Assembly: GCA_007693455.1 (NCBI GenBank)
Contig: REDP01000187.1
Coordinates: 1-34,561 of the forward strand
Reading direction: 5' to 3'
From: Planctomycetota bacterium
GTDB lineage: Bacteria > Planctomycetota > UBA11346
DNA length: 34,561 nucleotides
Numbering within the stretch: the stretch's first letter is position 1; each line of letters starts with the position of its first letter. Positions 26,101-32,931 of the stretch are shown one piece after another. The translations under genes were made by a program, and so were the position numbers. The notes under the pieces were generated by a model that was not told the DNA's origin, did not search any database, and saw only the letters and a list, made by a program, of their open reading frames with translations.

Positions 26101-26274
26101 GCGGTTAAACTCTAACACCAAGGTACGTCCTGGCCTGTCTGCACGATTTTGCAACAGACCTTCAATGTGAATCCGTAAGGAATCACCCGACTGTGGTAAC
26201 GGGAAGGTATCATCGGCATGAAGCGCGGTCCAGGAGGCAAGCATGCATATGAGAAGGTAGCGGAATTTTGACAT
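23167..26274 (-). CDS. Secreted heparinase II/III- or alginate-lyase-like protein with inserted beta domain
   Basis: This protein has 1035 residues and a signal peptide (1-20, ending LHA). Residues 25-145 form an N-terminal beta domain. HPRLIVRKDDLPALREKM (163-180) is the usual entry to the alpha/alpha-toroid of polysaccharide lyases; the toroid runs to about 315 and resumes at about 500 (to about 600). Between these is a beta-rich segment with GTFHYQSGHGAAIAYINGQRV, like a PA14-type carbohydrate-binding module. Residues about 680-950 form the heparinase II/III-like beta-sandwich (HNRAGSGTSGAFALRGLG). It should cleave uronate-containing polysaccharide outside the cytoplasm; catalytic residues cannot be assigned by eye. 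GGAG precedes the start. The signal-less heparinase gene lies about 86 bases upstream. Confidence 0.8.
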   Translation of the reverse strand: MSKFRYLLICMLASWTALHADDTFPLPQSGDSLRIHIEGLLQNRADRPGRTLVLEFNRIDDHWFMGGGRAPSYNQGNHYAVISQEDGSNLNQLLIQARIAGDAWVPGGEADITIEWESDDGYQYRGSYSGISLGEEVSGTVTGVFAPATEPLPQYTPAKRGEHPRLIVRKDDLPALREKMHTEFGQRALERFPESAIGLGMLYLLKEDPSYAERARSAVEAHMADNDGGDKNIGHRFWGYRLEQVAITYDLCYHAWPESFQQEVQGYIRSIARRMYRERGAWTQHAQWHPEDAFTSSMIYSGLIGMLALADVTGPAPQEPQAPQLRRISEMSNEWNIETPRVAFEPEILPKKVAYSGPLSGQQFGAWRDNNGSLDAMGIEQDDWTIIEREGETDAIQRNRYTDNNHAICVNRASGTTFDSWNVFATRLQIDNDGTFHYQSGHGAAIAYINGQRVGNSEILQLDAGTYSLTFAVPIGRPNPWAGVFVRPHLRPVDEEEVREMQATAYAAYERDMLFYNQRKADWVFLDGIDPEISSLLRDGITWFRQFEETTFATAGSHLGSSNTLALEGPAIMSSIFRTVTGKPLAPENGMSFWLPKKLMGYSLADNGEEMHQDFWGRADFRTLAFNDQRDNRGILLATHFPTIDPTFQPLALWFWQQIDDPLEVPSLPQAERLVQAGHPGASYNSIPVYAFLNKPLDMEARNPSQSLPATWMDPVAGTMILRNGWHGPDQDIVLQLTAQQYHNRAGSGTSGAFALRGLGEKWTMPIRVNQHNVGSRHEQPVVQTLNPAQNTSGLGKILSSQTYADGSGTIHMDLSQVYRIRARDDAGDLKDLRDRSGTLYPDAFADEASDVSAQRSILADYSGEAGAPLVMIIYDRLDGVENPLWSWPLHIETDNRRTEDRPEGGRTDEERIEVDAPEGVSISDAGFTITRDQSQLQAHFLNSDELNISIGGFETIRRITRGAQTRTRTLAFAEGSNEFLVVLTLQNGDSPSITSKQDGNTTRIQVGNATYYLVDGALDFADREDAIPTPPLGK

Positions 26275-26360
26275 AAGGGGGGCTCCGTAGTATGTACGCG
26301 TATGTTTATTGAGTTTTACGAGGTGAAAGAGAATCTCAGGTTCGGGTCCATCGAATATTT

Positions 26361-28388
26361 TCAGCTTTTATGAGTCGGTTTAGAGAAGTGAATAGTTACC
26401 CTGGCTCGGGGATTACAGGGCGTGGTGAGGGTTATTTGCCAGAGTTGAGGCCCCCACCCAGATTTTAGCTGTGGATCATCAAGCGGTATGGGGTGACAAG
26501 AAATATCTTTTGCCCCAGATACCGCAGCAATGATTGGGCCTTGTGCTGTATCCCAGCGCCAGCCGTCTTTGTGCACCGCGTGCGGTTTGCAGGCACTCAA
26601 CCATCTGCTTTGGTAAGTTGTGGCTGAATCGCAATGGATATCATCTTCAATACATACCGTGCAACTGGGGGATCGTTGCATGCTGAGGGTGCGTTGGCAT
26701 TGCTGAAGGTTTGCGACTTGTGGATAGCAGGGGCGTAAATCACCTTGGGCCGTGCAGCTGCTTTTGTTGCTGTGAAAATGAACCTCACAGGCGGCAAGCG
26801 TGTGTTGAGCGTAGTCTTTGTGACAGGTATAGCCAAAGCCTGTTCCTGGCATTTGTCCGTTGGCATCAAAGCGTGGCGGATTATGGCCGTCTGAATTAAT
26901 CCATGTGATAGTATAGCGATTGGGTGAAAAGTGATCACTGCGATAAGTGTCTACACCTGGATCAATGATGAGTGGGGCTTCATTCCAGTGCACAATGACT
27001 TGACCAACGTCTAGGTGGTTATGGTTTTCCCGGTTATGACCAAATTTTATTACAGCCGTGCAGCCATCGCCTGCAGTGGGGGATTCGCGCATGAGAGCCA
27101 TTTCACCACTAGCAAACCAGGTGTCGAGGCTTGGGTAGGTGGGTGTTGATGGCGTGTGAGTGGAGGATTGATGCGCTAATGTTTGGTGGTCCATCCACCA
27201 CAGACGACGCAATCGTGGACCGAGGCCACCGCCACCCATGAGTGGTGTAATGGGGGTGTGATTTTGTTGGTAATGGAGTTCTTGGCCCAAGGCAAGTAGT
27301 TGGGGAATATCGCAGCATTGTCCCAGAAGCATCAACACTTCTGGGTGAGCTTGTACCAGTGGCTTACTATCGGCGTTTATCACCCAGTGGCCATGTCCCA
27401 GATAGGTGTCAGCAAAGTACTGCCCCATGGCCTTGATGCTATCTGAAGCAAGCAGGTCTAAGGCCCCGCCACTGCGCTGCTGCAGCAATGCCAGGGCCAC
27501 GACAGTCATGCCCGTGCCCGCATTCCAGTAGCTTGGCCCCTCATCGCAGTACCCATCTTCTGGGATATGGTCAAGATAGCGCTGCAGCACGCCTGCGAGA
27601 CGATGTACCAAGAGAGCATCATCCGCAGTGCCATACAGCGTAATGCCGCCAGCCGTCAGAAGGTTAGCTGCAATCCAGGGAGACCAATTATGATGCCCGT
27701 CCCACCAAAACCAGGCATCGCTGGTGAGCACTGGGCCGAGGCATCGACGTTGAATGTGCTGGTGAATATGGGGTACGAGATTGCTGCTCCATGCATCCAA
27801 GGCCTCCTGGCACAGATGGCAGCATAATGCCAGCAAGGCCGCGGTTTCAGCCGCAAAAAGGTCAACTTGCTCTGACTCAGGTGGTAGATCGCATACAGCC
27901 CTGCGCGGCAGTGAAGCAAGGTGCCAATGCGCTGGCAAGCACCAGGAGGCCTCTTCGCACACCGACCAGATACCGTCCACTAAATCATCGACTTGGTCCA
28001 CATTGTGATCCATGGCCATGAGCAGGGCGATATCAGTGATGCGCTCCCTGCGGGCAAAGTAGGCTTGCTGGAATTGATCACGATTGCCATCTCGGGCAAA
28101 GCGACGCATAAGTCGCGCTGGCAGTTGTGGCCACGGCGATGCCGCAGCCTCTAAGACCCGTTGCGCCACAGCTTGACGATGCGCTTGTGGCCATGGTTGC
28201 TGCAAGAGGTCTCGCCAAGCCTGGGTCTCAGACATGCTGGGACCAAAACAAGCACTGCTAGAGTGTCGCAGGATTGACTGCCAGGTATCCTGGGGCAGGA
28301 GTAGCGACCGGTCCTCGCAGGGCACGTGGGCACTTTGTTGATGCCCAGCATCATCCTTTCCTTTGGCTGGCTTAGTCCAGATGGCCAT
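26361..28388 (-). CDS. Heparinase II/III-family lyase without a signal peptide
   Basis: A TTG at 28394 is possible, but the ATG at 28388 follows GGGAG and is preferred; the product has 675 residues. Residues about 30-380 are the alpha/alpha-toroid with the family motifs WWDGHHNWSPWIAANLL (Asn about 234) and DEGPSYWNAGTGM (Tyr about 287). The beta-sandwich starts near 420 and carries FGHNRENHNHLDVGQVIVHW (His about 458) and PLIIDPGVDTYRSDHFSPNRY. These are the usual catalytic Asn/Tyr/His positions for this fold. No signal peptide is present, so it should cleave unsaturated or short uronate oligosaccharides in the cytoplasm. That fits with the ABC importer and the signal-less GH28-like enzyme. 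The exact PL family is not assignable here. Confidence 0.88.
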   Translation of the reverse strand: MAIWTKPAKGKDDAGHQQSAHVPCEDRSLLLPQDTWQSILRHSSSACFGPSMSETQAWRDLLQQPWPQAHRQAVAQRVLEAAASPWPQLPARLMRRFARDGNRDQFQQAYFARRERITDIALLMAMDHNVDQVDDLVDGIWSVCEEASWCLPAHWHLASLPRRAVCDLPPESEQVDLFAAETAALLALCCHLCQEALDAWSSNLVPHIHQHIQRRCLGPVLTSDAWFWWDGHHNWSPWIAANLLTAGGITLYGTADDALLVHRLAGVLQRYLDHIPEDGYCDEGPSYWNAGTGMTVVALALLQQRSGGALDLLASDSIKAMGQYFADTYLGHGHWVINADSKPLVQAHPEVLMLLGQCCDIPQLLALGQELHYQQNHTPITPLMGGGGLGPRLRRLWWMDHQTLAHQSSTHTPSTPTYPSLDTWFASGEMALMRESPTAGDGCTAVIKFGHNRENHNHLDVGQVIVHWNEAPLIIDPGVDTYRSDHFSPNRYTITWINSDGHNPPRFDANGQMPGTGFGYTCHKDYAQHTLAACEVHFHSNKSSCTAQGDLRPCYPQVANLQQCQRTLSMQRSPSCTVCIEDDIHCDSATTYQSRWLSACKPHAVHKDGWRWDTAQGPIIAAVSGAKDISCHPIPLDDPQLKSGWGPQLWQITLTTPCNPRARVTIHFSKPTHKS

Positions 28389-28629
28389 AGACAACGCTCT
28401 CCCTGCGCTAGATACTCATGGCAGCGTCCTTTATTGCTGGTTTTTGCGCCTAGTTGCCAGGACGGTGTAGACTTGTCCAAAAGTATGTCCAGGCAGTGTT
28501 TTTAGTGTAAAATCGTGGGTGCTTGTGAATTGCAAAAGCAATCGCCAATAATGTTATATTCGATCACATCTCACGCGCTGCCTCAGAAACTGCCGCAAAA
28601 CGAGCGGTCTCCTCGTTATTGAAGTCAGG

Positions 28630-28681
28630 TGTCAAACGACAATTACCTTGGCCGGTCAGCGACAATTAGGTTGGCCGCTCG
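28630..28681. mobile_element. Possible IS21-family terminal-repeat remnant
   Basis: The 18-mer CGACAATTA(CC/GG)TTGGCCG occurs at 28637-28654 and again at 28660-28677, a 23-base period, directly after TGTCAAA (28630-28636). IS21-family ends begin TGT and carry several such internal repeats. No istA or istB gene is present, so this would be a solo end or scar. The assignment rests on memory of IS21 ends. Confidence 0.4.
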
Positions 28682-28696
28682 TGGTTTATAAATAAG

Positions 28697-28746
28697 TGCG
28701 TCTTTTCTGACATTTTGTCTCAGCAAAATGTCGGGAAAGATGCGCA
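28697..28746. other. Long imperfect hairpin with G-U-compatible differences
   Basis: Left arm TGCG (28697-28700) plus a 17-base stretch (28701-28717) pairs with 28724-28740 plus CGCA (28743-28746) around the loop TCTCAG. The inner nine base pairs (GACATTTTG/CAAAATGTC) are perfect. Further out, two positions pair only as U-G, and two bases bulge. This is compatible with a structured RNA or an element end. A second hairpin, CCGCTC-GAA-GAGCGG, follows at 28748-28762. Confidence 0.5.
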
Positions 28747-28870
28747 ACCGCTCGAAGAGCGGAACTTATGGAAGTGCGGTGATCTGTTCCTATTCGGTGC
28801 TATTCCGGTCGCGATTTGGGGGGCAATGCCGGAATCCAGGGGAGCCGAGCCAGTTCTATCGAATAAATGA

Positions 28871-28980
28871 ACGCGTTGATTGCATGTGTTTAGTTAGTAA
28901 TTAACGCGTTGATTAAAGTCTTTATGTTTATTTTAGACGCGTTGTTTTTTTGTTTTTGGTTGACTTTCAACGTGTTGTTT
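28871..28980 (+). repeat. Four 11-bp direct repeats at exact 33-bp spacing
   Basis: ACGCGTTGATT at 28871 and 28904, ACGCGTTGTTT at 28937 and ACGTGTTGTTT at 28970 start exactly 33 bases apart, with AT-rich 22-base spacers that differ in sequence. The spacing equals about three helical turns, so all copies face the same side of the DNA. The last lies between the -35 and -10 of the ATPase promoter. Cooperative operator sites are the best reading. Confidence 0.8.
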
Positions 28981-28999
28981 GCATAGTGCGGCTATGCAA
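28960..28999 (+). promoter_or_regulatory. Candidate leaderless promoter with start-codon hairpin
   Basis: TTGACT (28960-28965), 16 bases, then CATAGT (28982-28987) match a sigma-70 promoter at 5/6 and 4/6 positions. Transcription would begin near the ATG at 28994, and no ribosome site precedes it. TTGCATAG-TGCGG-CTATGCAA (28979-28999) is a perfect 8-bp inverted repeat covering the -10 and the start codon. Confidence 0.5.
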
Positions 29000-30361
29000 C
29001 GCAGTGCTACTGCCGATTTGGCCCATTGGATCCAGCACCCGCAGCGCCGGCCCCTGGTGTTGCGGGGGGCACGTCAGGTGGGAAAAACCTGGTTGGTGCG
29101 CCACCTTGCCAAGGCCAGCGGGCGCGAACTCATTGAAATCAATTTTGAGCGCGATCCCCAATGGGCCCAGTGCTTTGTCGACAATGATCCGGTTAAAATC
29201 CTGCAGAAGATTGGCCTACGCCAGGGACGAAAGGTAGCGGTTGACCAGGCGCTCCTGTTTTTGGATGAGATTCAGGATTTTGGAGAGGGCCTGGCCAAGC
29301 TGCGCTGGTTTGCCGAGGAGTGTCCAGCCCTGCCGGTGGTTGCCGCTGGCTCGCTGCTGGAGTTCACCCTGCGCGAGCATGATTATAGCATGCCGGTGGG
29401 CCGGGTGTCCTTTTACAATCTGGAGCCCATGACCTTTGCCGAGTACCTGGCCGCCCACGGCCAAGAGATGCTTCTGGAGGCCATTCAGGCCTGGACCCCG
29501 GCAGACCCCAGCGACGACTTTATCCACACTCAAGCCCTGCGCTGGCATGATCGCTATAGTCTTACCGGCGGCATGCCGGGCATTGTTGCCCTGGATGTGG
29601 CCGAGAGGACCTCGGACCCTGGTCAAATCCGCGATGCGCAACGGCAACTGCTGGCGACCTACCGCGCCGATTTTGCCAAGTATGCCCGCCGTGCTGATCC
29701 GCAGTTGATCGGCAGCGTCTTGGCCAGCGTGGCGGCGCAGATGGGGGGTAAGTTTATCTATAAGCAGGCCTTTGCGGCGCAGCCAAGCCGCGCGAAGCCA
29801 GCCGTTGAGCTCCTGTGCCAGGCTCGGCTGTGCACCACTATTGCCTATGCTGCTGGCAATGGCGTTCCCCTTGCCGCGGAAAGCAAGCCGAAGTTCCGTA
29901 AACTGAGTTTGCTGGATGTGGGGCTTTTTCATGCCCTTATGGAAACGCCGGATTTAGTGACCGAAATAGTTGACCTCAGTCCCAGCATGCGCGCCCGCTT
30001 GGCCGAACAGATGCTTGCCCAGGCCCTGCGCGCCCGGGGCCCGCGCTCCGGCGATCCCAGTGACCTGTATTACTGGCAGCGGGAAGGGGGGCGTCCCGGA
30101 GAAATTGATCACCTCATTCAGCATCATAGCCGGGTGGTGCCCATCGAACTTAAGTCCGGTGCCGCCGGGGCCATGAAGAGCCTGCATCAATTTGTCTATG
30201 ACAAGGGACTGGATCTGGCAGTGCGCATTCATCGCCATTCGCCGTCACGGCAAGACATGGATGTGCGCACAACCCAAGGTGATCATGTGCGCTATCGCTT
30301 GCTCAACCTGCCGCTGTATATGCTTGGGTCCTTAGACCAGATTCTCTCACGGATGGGATAA
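28994..30361 (+). CDS. AAA_14/DUF4143 ATPase
   Basis: The frame extends to a TTG at 28979, but the ATG at 28994 gives the usual family start and 455 residues. Walker A is GARQVGKT (25-32), Walker B LLFLDE (87-92), sensor 1 AGSLLEF (118-124), followed by the family segment GRVSFYNLEPMTFAEYL. Residues about 225-440 are the DUF4143 region, where GEIDHLI...VPIELKSG (Asp372, Glu385, Lys387) fits a PD-(D/E)XK nuclease-like core. These ATPases are widespread, patchily distributed and of unclear role; some may be DNA-linked or part of selfish or defence modules. The gene is preceded by phased repeats and a hairpin over the start codon, suggesting tight autoregulation (inference). It has no operon partner and ends convergent to the reductase. 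Confidence 0.93.
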   Translation: MQRSATADLAHWIQHPQRRPLVLRGARQVGKTWLVRHLAKASGRELIEINFERDPQWAQCFVDNDPVKILQKIGLRQGRKVAVDQALLFLDEIQDFGEGLAKLRWFAEECPALPVVAAGSLLEFTLREHDYSMPVGRVSFYNLEPMTFAEYLAAHGQEMLLEAIQAWTPADPSDDFIHTQALRWHDRYSLTGGMPGIVALDVAERTSDPGQIRDAQRQLLATYRADFAKYARRADPQLIGSVLASVAAQMGGKFIYKQAFAAQPSRAKPAVELLCQARLCTTIAYAAGNGVPLAAESKPKFRKLSLLDVGLFHALMETPDLVTEIVDLSPSMRARLAEQMLAQALRARGPRSGDPSDLYYWQREGGRPGEIDHLIQHHSRVVPIELKSGAAGAMKSLHQFVYDKGLDLAVRIHRHSPSRQDMDVRTTQGDHVRYRLLNLPLYMLGSLDQILSRMG

Positions 30362-30396
30362 GGGTCGTCGAAGGGTAGTCGCTGGCGGTGCGGCAG

Positions 30397-31293
30397 CTAA
30401 TTCACCCCCGTCCACTCCGGCCGGCAATGCTGCTGCCAATGGGCGCGCAGGGAGGCATAGGCGGCGGGCTCGAGGGGCCCAGCGGCGGCGAGACTCAGAT
30501 TGCGCTCTCGATGCCGGGCCGAGCCGGCGGAAGCAATGAGACAGTGGGCACCGGGGATGCTCAGGGAAAAACGCAGGGCCAATTCGTCCATGTCCTGGCA
30601 GCCGTAGTCGTTGGGCTGATAGGCCAGTTCTTGTAAACGGTCGGTATAGAGAAAGACCGATTCGTGCACCTGGTCGCGGCCGCGCTCGCGCAGCCAAGCG
30701 GCATTGGCCAGAGGGCGTTTGACGATCACCCCCTTACCGTTGGCTTGGGCCTGGGGTAGTACCGCATCGATATTATGCTGATCGGCAATATTTGCCGAGA
30801 GCTCTACAATATCCAAGTCTGGACACTGGGCCGCCCAGGCGGCGCGCTCGTTATCACCGCTGTAACCGGCATAGCGAATCTTCCCCGCCTGCTTGGCAGC
30901 ATTCAATACGGCAATGGCTTCGCCGTGCAGCAGGGGCTCGTAGTCGTAGCTATGCAGTAGCATAGCATCCAGATACTCGCAGCGCAGGCGTTGCAGGGCC
31001 TGGTCAATGTCGGCCATGCTAATGGGCAGCGAGCGCATACTACCATCGGGCAGTACTTCGTGATGGCCGCACTTACTCACCAGAATCATTTCGTGGCGGC
31101 GATGGGCCAGCCGTCGCCCCAGAATGTCCTCGTGGTTGCCATAAATCTGCGCCGTATCCACCAGATTGCAGCCCGCATCCAACAGTTCATTGGTGGCGCT
31201 AACAATCTCCTCTTCCGTGCGCCCACCACCGGGACAGCCAATGCCCAGGGGGGCTACGGATAATCCGGTGGTGCCAAAGGGGCGGTGGTGCAT
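30397..31293 (-). CDS. Aldo/keto reductase
   Basis: An ATG at 31311 also opens the frame, but the ATG at 31293 is preceded by GAGGGAG and is preferred, giving 298 residues. The TIM-barrel entry is PFGTTGLSVAPLGIGC. The catalytic tetrad, numbered from the longer form, is Asp52 (LVDTAQIYG), Tyr57, Lys80 (LVSKCG) and His120 (MLLHSYD). It should reduce an aldehyde or ketone, probably a sugar, with NADPH or NADH in the cytoplasm. No signal peptide. It lies about 79 bases after the beta-strand protein pair on the same strand and may be co-transcribed with them. The substrate is unknown. Confidence 0.95.
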   Translation of the reverse strand: MHHRPFGTTGLSVAPLGIGCPGGGRTEEEIVSATNELLDAGCNLVDTAQIYGNHEDILGRRLAHRRHEMILVSKCGHHEVLPDGSMRSLPISMADIDQALQRLRCEYLDAMLLHSYDYEPLLHGEAIAVLNAAKQAGKIRYAGYSGDNERAAWAAQCPDLDIVELSANIADQHNIDAVLPQAQANGKGVIVKRPLANAAWLRERGRDQVHESVFLYTDRLQELAYQPNDYGCQDMDELALRFSLSIPGAHCLIASAGSARHRERNLSLAAAGPLEPAAYASLRAHWQQHCRPEWTGVN

Positions 31294-31372
31294 GGGTATC
31301 TCCCTCGCCATGAGTGAAGGCCAGCGGAAGACTTGTCCAGCGCTAGTTGCAGGGTGAGAGTCATTGAACGGG

Positions 31373-32917
31373 TCAGTCTTGGTTTGGCGCTAGCTCTGTA
31401 AAATCAGCGAGTACCAAATTTCCCTCCCGAATATCGATATCCAGGAGCCAGCGGTCATCGCTGCAGGCTATGCTGCCGCTCCAGGCAGCGAGGGCGTGGG
31501 GCGCGGAGTTGGCGGCAATCAGCACGCTACCCTTGGCAGGGTGGTCGCGGCTAGATTCAGGTATGCGGATGCGCAGTTTCGCTTGCGGGCCCAGGGAGAG
31601 GCCAGCATGCAGGCTGAGCAGGGGGCTGGATTGTCTCCCCGTGCGCAGATCTAAGGTGCCGTCAAGTTGCAGGGCGTCGTGGATCTGGGCGCTGCCGCTG
31701 CGACGATCAATGGCCAGGGTGCCCTCAATATGCAGTGAACCGTTGACGGTGCCCGCGAGGTGCAGTGTCGCCTTGGTGTCAACGCGCAAGCCCTCGCTCA
31801 CAGTCAGGGTAGAGCGGTTATCCAGCCACATGTGAGCGCTATCGGCCAAGTGAATACTGCGCAGCTGCAGGCTGGGGGCGCTGGCATGGAAGCGACCTTC
31901 CTGGGTTATGCGAAGAAGTAAATGAGGCCCGGCGTCATTGGCGGCGCGGCCCAGTCCGGGATCGGTGGCCATGCGCAGCAGGCCCTCGTCAATGACCAGG
32001 GAAGCCCCGGGGCGGTAGCTTTGCTCGCCATCCAGGGCCAGCATGGCGGGGCCGGTTTTGGTGATGGTTACATTGGGAGAGGTGGTGCGGAAGGCGCCGG
32101 AGGAAGTAAAGTGGACGCCGGCCGGCAGGGGCAGGGCCTGCATGCGCTGGCCGGCGTGGGTGAGATCGGCGTGGGTTTCGATGACGGCATCGGTATCCAC
32201 ATCAATTTGAGCACGGTACACCTGATTATGGCTGTTGACGATCCAGCGGTTGCCGGGGATGCGCTCAAAGACCACGTGGCCATTCTGGTAATGACCACCA
32301 CGGCCATCGGGCCGGGTATGGGAGGGCAGACTGCGGCTATGGTGGGTAATGAGGGTGGCCCCGCCTAGGCGAATGGTGCCCAGGGCCACTGGCACGGCGG
32401 TAGCCTGCGAGTGGTCGGCGCGAAAACCTTCATCCAATTCAATGATCCCCGAACCATCTCCCCATACCCATAGTTGGCGGGTAAAAAAATCCCGTTCCAT
32501 GACGAGGTCAACGGTGGCGCTTTCGCTCAAGCGCAGATGTCCGCCATCGCGCAGAATCAGATGGGGAAAATTATAAATCCCGTCCGAGTGCCAGCGCCCG
32601 GCAAAGTCCAACACCGTGCCTTGGCCGTGAACGCCCAGCACCGTGCAGGCATCATCATCAGCAGCCTGCAGCAGGCCAGTAAAGTGGTAGTGATGGCCAC
32701 CGGCCACATGTAAGCCCACACCCTCAAAGCTGGGGCCGTAGGCTTGCCGGGTGAATTTACGCTCTGAGCGTTGAATGATTGCTGCTGGTAAGGGCGCCCC
32801 ATCTTCAATGAGGAGGAGGTCGCCCTGTGCCAGATCTTGTTCAATGCGCAGCGGTCGCTCCTCAGCAATCAGTGTAGCAGCGATGGCAGCCAGACAGAGG
32901 CCGAGTAGCAAGCGCAT
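31373..32917 (-). CDS. Secreted beta-strand-rich protein with PATR-like repeat (paralog 2)
   Basis: This protein has 514 residues and a signal peptide (LLLGLCLAAIAATLIAEE). It is rich in beta strands throughout. Residues about 285-330 (TITKTGPAMLALDGEQSY, then GASLVIDEGLLRMA) match the autotransporter-associated beta-strand (PATR) motif. It shares long colinear segments with the next upstream gene: FFTRQLWVWGDGSGIIELDEGF, TIRLGGATLITHHSRSLP, TRPDGRGGHYQNGHVVFER and SSGAFRTTSPNVTITKTGP all have close counterparts. No autotransporter barrel or surface anchor is visible. It starts 14 bases after the upstream paralog stop. PVC bacteria carry many such proteins, usually of unknown role; a right-handed beta-helix for cell-surface or glycan contact is likely. 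Confidence 0.82.
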   Translation of the reverse strand: MRLLLGLCLAAIAATLIAEERPLRIEQDLAQGDLLLIEDGAPLPAAIIQRSERKFTRQAYGPSFEGVGLHVAGGHHYHFTGLLQAADDDACTVLGVHGQGTVLDFAGRWHSDGIYNFPHLILRDGGHLRLSESATVDLVMERDFFTRQLWVWGDGSGIIELDEGFRADHSQATAVPVALGTIRLGGATLITHHSRSLPSHTRPDGRGGHYQNGHVVFERIPGNRWIVNSHNQVYRAQIDVDTDAVIETHADLTHAGQRMQALPLPAGVHFTSSGAFRTTSPNVTITKTGPAMLALDGEQSYRPGASLVIDEGLLRMATDPGLGRAANDAGPHLLLRITQEGRFHASAPSLQLRSIHLADSAHMWLDNRSTLTVSEGLRVDTKATLHLAGTVNGSLHIEGTLAIDRRSGSAQIHDALQLDGTLDLRTGRQSSPLLSLHAGLSLGPQAKLRIRIPESSRDHPAKGSVLIAANSAPHALAAWSGSIACSDDRWLLDIDIREGNLVLADFTELAPNQD

Positions 32918-32931
32918 GGACGAGAAACGCT

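Larger units (their letters stand above)
28389..28993. other. 605-base gene-free region with mobile remnant, hairpins and phased repeats
   Basis: No credible coding frame is seen. From left to right it holds the start region of the heparinase gene, a weak promoter-like pair (TTGCAA 28530-28535 and TTATAT 28554-28559), an IS21-like terminal repeat remnant (28630-28681), a long hairpin (28697-28746), a short hairpin (28748-28762), and four phased 11-bp elements (28871-28980) merging with the ATPase promoter. Confidence 0.7.

Noticed and set aside
28530-28559. Sigma-70 promoter TTGCAA-n18-TTATAT
   Set aside because: The match is weak and no gene follows for over 400 bases; kept only as a note in the intergenic entry.
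28871-28980. CRISPR array or plasmid iterons
   Set aside because: The repeat core is only 11 bases with AT-rich 22-base spacers, there are no cas genes, and no replication initiator is nearby. The overlap with a promoter favours operators.
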